NCBI GenBank assembly: GCA_964247735.1
Contig: CAXTVS010000010.1
Location: forward strand, 14,930 to 78,929
Direction of reading: 5' to 3'
Source of the DNA: Lichenicola sp964247735
Lineage (GTDB): Bacteria > Pseudomonadota > Alphaproteobacteria > Acetobacterales > Acetobacteraceae
DNA length: 64,000 nt
Made by a program: the position numbers and the translations under genes. Position 1 is the first letter of the stretch. Every line of letters starts with the position of its first letter. Positions 25,706 to 34,011 of this stretch are shown here, one piece after another. The notes under the pieces were generated by a model. The model ran no database searches and was not told where the DNA came from. It worked only from the letters and a program-made list of their open reading frames with translations.

Positions 25706-28700
25706 ATGACACGTCACCATTCAAGCTTGCGCAGCGTCCTGACCGGCTCGATCGCCGTGCTGGCACTCGCTCCTGTTCTGGGCGCGGTTCCGGCCTTCGC
25801 GCAAACGGCGCCCTCGAACGCGACGGTGCAGGACGGCTCTGGCACCTCGTTCCTCGGTCCGACGCCCACCTTCTCGCAAACGGCCCAGACCCAGTCAGGA
25901 GGGTCGAGCGACTCCGGCACGTCCGCGACAGATGGCGGACTCCAGCTGGCGCAAATCACCGGTAATCCGCTTGCCGCCACGGGCGCGTCGACCGGTGCCG
26001 GCACCAGCGCGCCTGCCGCCGAGAACATCGAGGTGACAGGATCGCGCCTGCGCACCAGCAACGTCACCAGCGAGGCGCCGATCACCGTCATCACCGCCAA
26101 GCAGATCGAGCAGTCCAGCTCGCAGACGGTCGAGGACGTGCTCCGCAAGATTCCCTCGGTCGGCAGCTCGGGCAACTACGCCAGCACCAACAACGGCGGC
26201 AACGGCTCGTCCTGCATCGACCTGTTCAACCTCGGCATCACCCGCACTCTGGTCCTGGTGGACGGACGCCGCTACGTCCATTCCGCTTATGGCGCCGGTG
26301 ATGACTGCGTCGACCTCGACACCATCCCGATCCAGCTGGTCGACCGCATCGAGATCCTGAAGGACGGCGCCTCGACCATCTATGGCGCCGACGCGGTCGC
26401 CGGCGTGGTCAACATCATCACCAAGAAGAACTACAGCGGCTCGCAGATCAACCTCGGCGGCAACATCACCGCGTCCGGCGACAACAAGCAGGGCGACATC
26501 TCCGGCATCACCGGCTTCGACTTCGCGCAAGGGCGCGGCAACGTCGAGATCAGCGGCCGCTACCTGCAGCGCCAGCCGGTGCTGCAGCGGGACCGCGACT
26601 GGTCCGATCCGGTGGTCGCCGGGGATCCGGCACCTGGCGAACCCTACGAGATCGGTTCGGCCATCCCGGTTGCCGGACGGTACTTCTACGCGGGCACCGG
26701 GACCGCGCAGGCGAACGCGTTCGGCGGACCGACCGGCGGCACCGTGATCAGCGGTCAGGTGCAGCCGTTCGTCAACAGCTACCAGGGTGCCAACGGCGCA
26801 AACCCGAACATCAATGGCCGCTACGACTACGGCTACGACCAGTTCCTGTCGGACTACGAGTCGCAGGGGAACCTGGCCGGCGAGGCGCACTACGACGTCA
26901 ACGACCACCTGACCGCCTACGCCTCGGCATTCTACACCCACAAGAACACCGAGGAGCAGTTGTCCGGCCAGCCGGTGACCGGCAACCCGAACACCGCCAC
27001 GTCGCTGATCATCCCGCAGGGCAACCCGTTCGCGGAGGCGCTCGGCGTCAACGAGCCGCTGTCGGGGTTCCGCCGCACCACCGACCTCGGAGCGCGCCAG
27101 TACGAGACCGGCACCGACACCTGGCAGGCGACGGTCGGCGGCCGTGGCAACATCACCGGCAACTGGAACTACGACGCCTACTTCACCTACGGCTACTCCG
27201 ACACCACGATCAGCGTGCTGAACTCGATCAACGCGGTCAACTTCGAGAACGCGGTCGGTTCCGACGCGGTCGCCGGCGACCCGTTCAACGCGTCGCTCTG
27301 CAACCCGGCGCAGGGCTGCGCGCTGCTGAATCCGTTCGGCGCCGGCAACATCAGCCCGGCGGCGGCGCGCTACATCGAGTTCACCGACAACTCCAACGCG
27401 TACTACCAGTTCCGCGACTACGGCGGCACCATCACCAACAACAAGGTGGTGCAGCTGCCATACGGGCCGCTCGGGCTCGCGGTCGGCTTCGAGTACCGCC
27501 AGGAGAACGGCGCCTATCATCCGGACCCGATCGTCGAGGCCGGTGAGGCGACCCAGGCGAAGGTGCTGCCGACCGGCGGCGGCTTCGACGTCGGCGAGGT
27601 GTTCGGCGAGCTGAACATCCCGATCCTGAAGAACCTCGTGGCCGCGAAGGACCTGTCCGCCGACGTGTCCGGCCGCTGGTCCGACTACAACACCTTCGGC
27701 GGCGTGCAGAACTTCAAGCTCGGCCTGAACTGGTCGCCGACGCAGGACATCCGCTTCCGCGCCAACCTCGGCACCTCGACGCGCCAGCCGGCCATCTCCG
27801 AGGCGTTCGGCGGCGACACGCTGAGCTTCGAGCAGGGCACCGATCCGTGCACCCAGGTCTCGAGCTACGGTGCCGCCGCCGGCATCGTCGCCGCCAACTG
27901 CGCCAGGCAGCACCTGCCGGCCGGATATACGCAGAACGGCACGCAGATTGCCACGCTGGTCGGCGGCAACCCGCAGCTCCTGCCCGAGACCTCGCGCACC
28001 TACACGATCGGCTCGGTGCTGACGCCGCGCATCCTGCCGAACTTCTCGGCCGAGCTCGACTACTACCACACCTCGATCAACAACCAGATCGGCGAGGTGC
28101 CGGTGCAGTTCGTCGAGGACTCGTGCTACACCAGCGTCAACGAGACCAGCCCGCTCTGCGCCGATGCCGGCACGCGCAACGGCTCCGGCAACATCGCCCT
28201 GGCCAACGCGCCCTACCAGAACCTGGGCGTGCTGCGCACCAACGGCATCGATTTCGACATGAGCTACCTGCTGAAGCTGCGCGGCGGCAACAACTTCCAG
28301 TTCACCAACGAGCTGGTTGACACCATCGGCTACACCGAGCAGCTCACCAACGGCGGCCCGTTCATCAACCTCAAGGGCACGCTCAACACCGTGCTGGGCG
28401 GCGGCCTGTATCCGGTCGGCGTGCCGGTGATCCGCGACAACTTCACCGGCACCTACTCCCACGGGCCGTTCAGCTTCAGCTGGACCGTCCGCTACATCGA
28501 CGGCATGGTCTACAACGAGGGTGGCGCCAACTTCACGTCGGCTGACCGGTTCTACAAGACCAACGAGGTGTTCTACCACGACATCGTCGCGACCTATAAC
28601 TACAAGAAGATCCTGTTCGTCGCCGGCATCGACAACCTATTCGACCGCACGCCGCCGTTCGTGGTCGACACCAGCACGAACACCGCGTCGAACGTCTACG

Positions 28701-28747
28701 ACATCTATGGCCGCACCTTCTATGCGAGGCTCCAGGTCAGGTTCTGA
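25706..28747 (+). CDS. TonB-dependent outer membrane receptor
   Basis: This 1013-residue receptor would import a scarce ligand (siderophore, vitamin or saccharide) across the outer membrane using TonB energy. A signal peptide (cleavage after AFA, residue 32) is followed by an unusually long Ser/Thr/Gly-rich linker. The TonB-box-like ENIEVTGSRL comes next, then the plug (EAPITVITAKQIEQSSSQT, LVLVDGRRYV, VDRIEILKDGASTIYGADAV). The rest is a large beta-barrel ending in ARLQVRF with the terminal Phe needed for barrel assembly. It resembles the group with GASTIYGADAVAGVVNIITKK typical of sphingomonad and Acetobacteraceae receptors. GGAG lies 10 bases before the ATG. No transporter neighbours reveal the ligand. 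Confidence 0.93.
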   Translation: MTRHHSSLRSVLTGSIAVLALAPVLGAVPAFAQTAPSNATVQDGSGTSFLGPTPTFSQTAQTQSGGSSDSGTSATDGGLQLAQITGNPLAATGASTGAGTSAPAAENIEVTGSRLRTSNVTSEAPITVITAKQIEQSSSQTVEDVLRKIPSVGSSGNYASTNNGGNGSSCIDLFNLGITRTLVLVDGRRYVHSAYGAGDDCVDLDTIPIQLVDRIEILKDGASTIYGADAVAGVVNIITKKNYSGSQINLGGNITASGDNKQGDISGITGFDFAQGRGNVEISGRYLQRQPVLQRDRDWSDPVVAGDPAPGEPYEIGSAIPVAGRYFYAGTGTAQANAFGGPTGGTVISGQVQPFVNSYQGANGANPNINGRYDYGYDQFLSDYESQGNLAGEAHYDVNDHLTAYASAFYTHKNTEEQLSGQPVTGNPNTATSLIIPQGNPFAEALGVNEPLSGFRRTTDLGARQYETGTDTWQATVGGRGNITGNWNYDAYFTYGYSDTTISVLNSINAVNFENAVGSDAVAGDPFNASLCNPAQGCALLNPFGAGNISPAAARYIEFTDNSNAYYQFRDYGGTITNNKVVQLPYGPLGLAVGFEYRQENGAYHPDPIVEAGEATQAKVLPTGGGFDVGEVFGELNIPILKNLVAAKDLSADVSGRWSDYNTFGGVQNFKLGLNWSPTQDIRFRANLGTSTRQPAISEAFGGDTLSFEQGTDPCTQVSSYGAAAGIVAANCARQHLPAGYTQNGTQIATLVGGNPQLLPETSRTYTIGSVLTPRILPNFSAELDYYHTSINNQIGEVPVQFVEDSCYTSVNETSPLCADAGTRNGSGNIALANAPYQNLGVLRTNGIDFDMSYLLKLRGGNNFQFTNELVDTIGYTEQLTNGGPFINLKGTLNTVLGGGLYPVGVPVIRDNFTGTYSHGPFSFSWTVRYIDGMVYNEGGANFTSADRFYKTNEVFYHDIVATYNYKKILFVAGIDNLFDRTPPFVVDTSTNTASNVYDIYGRTFYARLQVRF

Positions 28748-28778
28748 CCGCACGGGCAGGCGCGGACCGATGGCAGCG

Positions 28779-28804
28779 GCCATGCGACCTCCGGGTCGCA
28801 TGGC
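28779..28804. terminator. Strong hairpin between convergent genes, candidate bidirectional terminator
   Basis: CCATGCGACC (28780-28789) pairs perfectly with GGTCGCATGG (28794-28803), extended by one G-C pair, around the 4-nt loop TCCG. It lies 32 bases after the receptor stop and just before the stop of the convergent sulfotransferase gene. A U-tract is lacking on both sides. Confidence 0.6.
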
Positions 28805-28810
28805 GCCGCC

Positions 28811-30862
28811 TCACGGGGCGGGCGGAAGCTCGCGCAGCATCGGTGCGAGCTGCTCGGCATATCGTTGCCAGCGGCCGACTCCGAGGGCGTTGATCGGCCG
28901 ACGCACCTGGGCACGGCTGGCGGTGCCGATCCGCCGGTCCTGCTCGAAGAACCGTGCGCAGGCCGGATCGTAGGGCAGGTCGAGAAACGCCAGCACGCGG
29001 CGCAGCGTGCCGTCGAAGTCCCCGATCCACTCGGCATGATCCAGCGTCAGCACCGGCACGGGCAGGCTCGACCGCCAATGCGCCAGCAGCTCCTCCTGCC
29101 GCGCCATGTACCAGCCCAGGTCGGCGAGGTCATGGGCATAGGGATGGTAGCCGAGGAACCGGTGGCCGAAGATCGAGGCGCCGACGTCGCGCAGGTCGCG
29201 GGTGCAGCAGATGATCCGCGCGTCCGGCAGCAGCGTGGCGATGAAGCCGAGCTGGAACACGTTGTCCGGCATCTTGTCCACGACGCGCAGGGCGCCCGGC
29301 GCCAGCGCGTGCAGCTCCGCCAGGTAGTCCCGCGACGCCGCGGTCAGCGTCGGCGCGTCGAGTGCTGCGGCGCGTGTCGCGGCAGTGCCGACCGTCCTGG
29401 TGTCGGTCAGCCGCACCAGCATCTCGCGGATCGCCAGCCGCTCGCCGGCGCCGTGCACCATCGGGTGCGCGCTGAGGATCTGTTCCAGCAGCGTGGTGCC
29501 GGTACGCGGCAGCCCGACGATGAACACCGGCGCCGGATCCCGGAGCGCGGACCGCGGCCCGTCGGCCAGGCGCCGCGCGTCGTATCCGCGCCTGATCGCC
29601 GCCAGGGTGGTTGCGTGCTCGTCGCGGGAGAACGGCTGTGCCGCGCGCAGCAGCGCGTGGCCGCGGACCCAGTGGTCGAACGCGTCCGCGTGCCTGCCGT
29701 CGGCGCGCCGCAGCTCGGCGAGGTCGAAATGCGCGTCGATGCGCTGCTCCAGGGTGCCGGCGTCGCGGCGCGTGACCAGGCCGGCCACCCGGTCAGCCAA
29801 CGCGTCTGCCTCCGGACGACGGTTGCGGCGCGCCAGCACCAGGCGCTGCCACGACAGCAGCAGCCCGAGCTCCCGCACCGGCGGCCGCTCCGCCTGTGCG
29901 AGCGCGCCGTGGGCAGCGTCGTCGCGACGGAGTGCCACCAGCGCGGCCGCGCGGCAGGCATGCCAGTGCGACCGCGACGGGCCCTCCGGGGGCACGGGCG
30001 ACGCGTCCAGCAGGGCGAGGGCCGGTGCCGCGTCGCCATCGAGCAGCAGCCGGCTCGCCAGATGCAGGCGGGCGACGAGGCAGCCGGGGTCGCGGTCCAG
30101 CACCGCCCGCAGGCGTGCCGTCGCGGCCAGCGGCTGTCCGCACAGATGCTCCACCAGCGCAAGCTCGGCCTCGGCCTCCGAATGCGGTGCCTGCTGGCCG
30201 AGCGCCTCGGCGAAGGCGGCGCGTGCGTCCATCACCTTGTCCAGGCGCAGGCAGATGCGGCCGAGCGCCAGCCAGGCCTCGGCCAGGGCCGCCGGTGTCG
30301 CCGTGTCGTCGGCCTGCAGCATTGCCAGCGCGGCAAGGCGCACCGCATGCTCCGCATCGAGCAGCAGCGGCGCCAGCGACGCCGCCCGCCGTGCCGCGCC
30401 GAGCGCCGCCTGCGGCTGCCCCAGCTTCAGCAGCGCCCGCGACAGGTGGACCAGCGGTGCCGGATCGGCGGCCGCCAGCAGGCTCGCCGCTTCCAGTGCC
30501 GAGGCGGCCTCCGCATAGCGGCCGGCGGCATGCAGCCCGATCCCGTGCCAGAGCACGGAGGATGCCTCATCCGGCGCCAAACCCCGCGCCCGGGCCAGGT
30601 ACGGCAGGCCCGCCGTCGCCTTGCCGCTCCGGACCAGCGCCATCCCGCAGAGCCGGAGCAGCACGATGTCCGCCAGACCTCCCGTCAGCAGCGGCACCAG
30701 CAGCCTGGCCGCACCCGGGTAGTCGCCGGCGTCGAAGCAGCGGACCGCCCGCCCGCGCGCGTCGGCTGCGGACCATCGACCGGCCCCGGATGACTGACGG
30801 TCCTGGATTCGCTCGACTCCCGCGGTTGCACAGGTCCTGCCGGCGTCTATGCTCGGCGACAT
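28811..30862 (-). CDS. Tetratricopeptide-repeat sulfotransferase
   Basis: The 683-residue product combines about eight degenerate Ala/Leu-rich TPR helices (residues 40-400, such as HLSRALLKLGQPQAALGAARR) with a C-terminal sulfotransferase domain. The 5'-phosphosulfate loop is VGLPRTGTTLLEQILSAHP and the 3'-phosphate site includes CTRDLRDVGASIFGH. Proteins with this layout are thought to transfer sulfate from PAPS to a protein or glycan; the acceptor here is unknown. The proposed ATG at 30862 is the only start that keeps the TPR part, but it has a weak ribosome-binding site and lies only 21 bases from the divergent lipoprotein ATG. No PAPS-synthesis genes are adjacent, although cysI is in the window. 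Confidence 0.85.
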   Translation of the reverse strand: MSPSIDAGRTCATAGVERIQDRQSSGAGRWSAADARGRAVRCFDAGDYPGAARLLVPLLTGGLADIVLLRLCGMALVRSGKATAGLPYLARARGLAPDEASSVLWHGIGLHAAGRYAEAASALEAASLLAAADPAPLVHLSRALLKLGQPQAALGAARRAASLAPLLLDAEHAVRLAALAMLQADDTATPAALAEAWLALGRICLRLDKVMDARAAFAEALGQQAPHSEAEAELALVEHLCGQPLAATARLRAVLDRDPGCLVARLHLASRLLLDGDAAPALALLDASPVPPEGPSRSHWHACRAAALVALRRDDAAHGALAQAERPPVRELGLLLSWQRLVLARRNRRPEADALADRVAGLVTRRDAGTLEQRIDAHFDLAELRRADGRHADAFDHWVRGHALLRAAQPFSRDEHATTLAAIRRGYDARRLADGPRSALRDPAPVFIVGLPRTGTTLLEQILSAHPMVHGAGERLAIREMLVRLTDTRTVGTAATRAAALDAPTLTAASRDYLAELHALAPGALRVVDKMPDNVFQLGFIATLLPDARIICCTRDLRDVGASIFGHRFLGYHPYAHDLADLGWYMARQEELLAHWRSSLPVPVLTLDHAEWIGDFDGTLRRVLAFLDLPYDPACARFFEQDRRIGTASRAQVRRPINALGVGRWQRYAEQLAPMLRELPPAP

Positions 30863-30883
30863 CGGGCACAGGGGATCCAAGGG

Positions 30884-31096
30884 ATGAACAGATCCATCTT
30901 CAGCATCGCCAGCGCCGCCTGCATGCTGGCGCTTGCTGCCTGCGACAACACCTACACGCCATCTGCGCATCATCAGGCCGACGCTTCAACCGGGAGCCTG
31001 CTGTCGGGAACGGACACCGGCGTCAATCCCAACGGCAGCGGCGGCGACCCGTCGATCAGCTCGAACCGTGGTGCCCCCTCCGGTGGCGGCCACTGA
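30884..31096 (+). CDS. Tiny lipoprotein
   Basis: The 70-residue product has a signal peptide with lipobox LALAAC (Cys about residue 20). The mature part is only about 50 residues, polar and Gly/Ser/Asn-rich, with no predicted fold. A run of G just before the ATG (AAGGG) gives a short-spaced ribosome-binding site. Such small lipoproteins are common and variable in this order; function unknown. It is divergent from the sulfotransferase and convergent with the methyltransferase gene, whose stop is 12 bases away. Confidence 0.65.
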   Translation: MNRSIFSIASAACMLALAACDNTYTPSAHHQADASTGSLLSGTDTGVNPNGSGGDPSISSNRGAPSGGGH

Positions 31097-31108
31097 CGGA
31101 GGTGCCGA

Positions 31109-31954
31109 TCAGGCCTTGATCAGCATCGCCTGCGAGGTCGGCAGCTCCACCGCGCGCTCCGGCTTGTCGGCCAGGAACTCGTCGAACGCTTCGCGTACGC
31201 CGCCGAGGTAGGAATAGTCGTGGCTGACGATCACCCCGCCCGGCAGCATGCGCGGATAGAAGAACCGCAGGCAGGCCAGGGTGCCCTCCTTCAGGTCGAC
31301 GTCCAGATGCACCAGCGAGAACTTCCGGTCGGCGCAGGACACGTTCTCGCCGGTGAACAGGCCCTTGTGGAACACGAGGTTGGGCCGGTCGGACAGGTAT
31401 GACCGCACCGCCTCCAGCGAGGCGGCGTAGTGGCCCTGCCGCATCGACCGGCGCTCGGCCCCGTCCGGTTCCGGCAGGCCCTCGAAGGTGTCGAACAGGT
31501 GCAGCTCGTCCGGCTGTCCGCCGAGGCTGATCAGCTTGGCCGAGCAGCCCTGGAACACGCCGACCTCGGCCATCACCCCGCCGACCGCCGCCTGGGTGCG
31601 CGCCAGCGAGTGGATCATGAACGCCTCGTTGCCGCTGAGCAGGCTTTCGCGCTCGCGGCGCACACGGCGGATCAGCTGCATGGGGGCGGCCTGCTTGTGG
31701 CCGCCGAGGATCGCCAGCTCCACCGTCGCCAGCGCCCCCACGGTCAGCCTGCGCACGGCGCGGCTGCGGGCGAACAGGCGATGCACGATGGCCTGCGGCT
31801 TGGAGGTGCGGGGACGGGCGGCGGGTCGAGTTGTCGACAGCAGGACGGCTTCGGAAATCGTCTTCACTCCGGATGAACGGGATGGGGGTTGCCGGACAGG
31901 ACGCGCCGGGCACCGAGCGGGTTTCGCAGCCGTTACAACGGATGACCGGAGCAT
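31109..31954 (-). CDS. TylF/MycF-type SAM-dependent methyltransferase
   Basis: The 281-residue product contains the class I methyltransferase fold of the TylF family, which O-methylates sugars in macrolide and surface-polysaccharide pathways. Motif I is GGVMAEVGVFQGCSAKLI, the acidic loop is LHLFDTFEGLPEPDG, and the metal-binding region is LVHLDVDLKEGTLACLRFFYPR (a family hallmark containing DVD), followed by GGVIVSHDY. The start at ATG 31954 has GGGAAG close upstream; a GTG at 31867 is an alternative that removes a basic low-complexity N-terminus. A role in modifying a surface glycan would fit the nearby sulfotransferase, but the two genes are not in one operon. Confidence 0.82.
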   Translation of the reverse strand: MLRSSVVTAAKPARCPARPVRQPPSRSSGVKTISEAVLLSTTRPAARPRTSKPQAIVHRLFARSRAVRRLTVGALATVELAILGGHKQAAPMQLIRRVRRERESLLSGNEAFMIHSLARTQAAVGGVMAEVGVFQGCSAKLISLGGQPDELHLFDTFEGLPEPDGAERRSMRQGHYAASLEAVRSYLSDRPNLVFHKGLFTGENVSCADRKFSLVHLDVDLKEGTLACLRFFYPRMLPGGVIVSHDYSYLGGVREAFDEFLADKPERAVELPTSQAMLIKA

Positions 31955-31991
31955 GTCTTCCCGTGTCTGGTTGGGCGGCTCGTTCCTGGTG

Positions 31992-32330
31992 CTAGATGAT
32001 CGTCGCCTCGAACGGCGGGACGAGGTCGGGGCCGTCGATCTCCAGCACCCAGAGGTCCGGATCGCGATCGACCTGACGCGCGACATAGGCGTCGGCAGCC
32101 GCCTGGTCGACCGGAACGGCGCCGGTGCCCCGGGTCCAGGCGTCCTCGCCCTCCAGGGTGCGCGCCTGCGTCAGCACCACCAGGCGGCCGGCGCGATCGC
32201 GCAGCACCACGAGGATGCCGCCGGCATCGGCGTCGCCGCGTCGCAGCACCATGCCGGACCGGCCGAGCTGATGCGCCCGGCGCAGGGCGGCGCTGGCCCA
32301 GACGGCCGCCTTCAGCCGCGGCCCGGTCAT
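31992..32330 (-). CDS. DUF1491 family protein
   Basis: The 112-residue product starts MTGPRLKAAVWASAALRR and carries the DUF1491 hallmarks: LRRGDADAGGILVVL, LTQARTLEGEDAWTRGTG and YVARQVDRDPDLWVLEIDG. The family is small, cytosolic and almost restricted to alphaproteobacteria; its function is unknown. It is the last gene of the topA-rnr-protease operon, 13 bases after the protease stop. The start was set at ATG 32330; an upstream frame extension is a shadow of the protease gene. Confidence 0.88.
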   Translation of the reverse strand: MTGPRLKAAVWASAALRRAHQLGRSGMVLRRGDADAGGILVVLRDRAGRLVVLTQARTLEGEDAWTRGTGAVPVDQAAADAYVARQVDRDPDLWVLEIDGPDLVPPFEATII

Positions 32331-32343
32331 GGGGCTGTCCCGG

Positions 32344-34011
32344 TCAGGGAACCGGCTCGGCCAGCTGCGGCACCAGGGCCGCGTCGTAGGCGCCGGGCGT
32401 GTCCAGCAGCGCGCGCGCGGCGTCGAGGTCGGCATCGGTGCCGATGGCGGCAGGGCAGGCGGCGCGCAGCTCGAGGATCCGTGCCACCGGCAGCGGCGAG
32501 CGCGCCGCCCGGCTCTGCACCACCGCGTCCCGTTCGTCGAAGGTGCCCGCGGCCAGGTCCTGCAGCTGCTGGTCGAGCCGGGCCTGGCCGAGGCTGGTGC
32601 ACACCTGCGGGATCACCCCCAGCCCCTGCAGCGGCCAGCCGAGCGGCGCCAGCACCCGGCTCCAGGTGACGAACAGCTCGCCGCCGTCGGGCAGCTGGGC
32701 GATGAACTGCACCAGTCCCTTGCCCAGCGTGGCGCTGCCCACCACCACCGCGCGGCGGTGGTCGGCCAGCGCCGCCGCCATGATCTCCGCGGCGCTGGCG
32801 GTGCGGCCGTCCACCAGCACCACGATCGGCACGCCCTCGGTCAGGTCGCCGCCCTGCACCGCCCAGACGTGGTTCGCCTGGGCGTCGCGCCCCTTCGCCG
32901 TCACCGCGACGCCGTGGTCGAGCACCAGCGCCACCGCCGTCACCGCCTGCTGCAGGAACCCGCCGCGGTTGCCGCGCAGGTCGACGATCAGCCCGTGCAG
33001 CGGCGTGCCGGCCTTGGCCCCCTCGCCGCGCTGCATCGCCTGCTCCAGGAACTGGCTCATCTCCTGGGCGGTGTCGGCGGAAAAGCCGGTCACCCGGATC
33101 ACCACGATGTTGCCGTTGCTGAAGGCGAACACCGTTTCCGGCGGCACCGCGGCGCGGACGATCGGGACCCGCGCGGGCGGGTGCCCGGGCGCTGCCACCA
33201 CCAGCGTCACCGTGCTGCCCGGCTCGCCCTGCAGCGCGGCGGCGACCGCGTCCGGATCCTGTCCGCGCACCGGCTGGCCGTCGATCGACAGCAGCCGCAT
33301 GCCGACCGAGATCCCGGCCGCCCAGGCCGGCCCGTTGGTGTTGACCGACGACACCACCAGCGACCGTCCCTGGCGCGCCACGCCCAGGCCCGCTTCCGCG
33401 GTGCCGCCGACGCGGACGGTGCGCTCGGTCTCGGCAGGCGCCGGCGCCACGTAGCGCGAGTACGGGTCGAGGTGGTTGAACAGCTCGTCGAAGAAGCTCT
33501 GGATCACCGCCTGCTGGCCGGCGTTGCGGATCGCCGGCGAGCCGCTCCAGGCCGCCGCGGCCATGCCGACGGCGAGCCGGGCCCAGCCGGCGGCATCGTC
33601 GGCCGCAGGCGGCGTGCGCTCGAACAGCACGCCGCGCGGCGTGGACAGGCGGACTGGCGCCCGCCCGGTGGCGGAGCCCTCGACGGACAGGTCGGGATCG
33701 ATCGCGGTCAGCCCGTTCAGCCCCCACACCGTGAGCTGCTGCGCGGTGTGCGGCTCCAGGGTGCGCGGCTGCAGCACCGCCAGGGCGGTCTCGATCACGC
33801 TGGTCGCCAGCGCCTGGTCCAGCCCCGGGCCGGGCGCCGGTTCCGCCTGGCCGCTGCCCACCGCGGCCGCCAGCAGCAGGCAGCCCAGCAGGAGACAGAA
33901 CGCGAGCTGCCTGCGGGCACGGTGCCTCCGGTGCCGGCTCATGCGCCGGGCCGGGGCAGGCCACACGCAGGCGCCAGGGCGGGCACCCGGCCCGATGCGG
34001 CCGATCCTCAC
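32344..34011 (-). CDS. S41-family carboxy-terminal processing protease
   Basis: The 555-residue envelope protease has an N-terminal signal or anchor (LAFCLLLGCLLLAAAVG), a PDZ domain (about residues 200-265, with GMRLLSIDGQPV) and the S41 catalytic domain. The Ser of RTASAAEI aligns with the CtpA nucleophile, and the Lys and Gln of LGKGLVQ complete the Ser-Lys-Gln set. The usual SASASE is altered to TASAAE, but the nucleophile position is kept. Its GTG start (34011) overlaps the rnr stop (GTGA), which supports this start and translational coupling. Such proteases trim C-termini of periplasmic proteins; the substrate is unknown. Confidence 0.9.
   Translation of the reverse strand: MRIGRIGPGARPGACVWPAPARRMSRHRRHRARRQLAFCLLLGCLLLAAAVGSGQAEPAPGPGLDQALATSVIETALAVLQPRTLEPHTAQQLTVWGLNGLTAIDPDLSVEGSATGRAPVRLSTPRGVLFERTPPAADDAAGWARLAVGMAAAAWSGSPAIRNAGQQAVIQSFFDELFNHLDPYSRYVAPAPAETERTVRVGGTAEAGLGVARQGRSLVVSSVNTNGPAWAAGISVGMRLLSIDGQPVRGQDPDAVAAALQGEPGSTVTLVVAAPGHPPARVPIVRAAVPPETVFAFSNGNIVVIRVTGFSADTAQEMSQFLEQAMQRGEGAKAGTPLHGLIVDLRGNRGGFLQQAVTAVALVLDHGVAVTAKGRDAQANHVWAVQGGDLTEGVPIVVLVDGRTASAAEIMAAALADHRRAVVVGSATLGKGLVQFIAQLPDGGELFVTWSRVLAPLGWPLQGLGVIPQVCTSLGQARLDQQLQDLAAGTFDERDAVVQSRAARSPLPVARILELRAACPAAIGTDADLDAARALLDTPGAYDAALVPQLAEPVP

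Noticed and set aside
25895..28579. An 894-codon antisense frame opposite the TonB-dependent receptor
   Set aside because: Composition is repetitive Val/Ala/Gly/Arg and the opposite strand has a full receptor with signal peptide, plug and terminal Phe.
32344..34011. S41 protease inactive because SASASE is changed
   Set aside because: The altered positions flank the nucleophile; the Ser aligned with the CtpB nucleophile and the Lys and Gln partners are all present.
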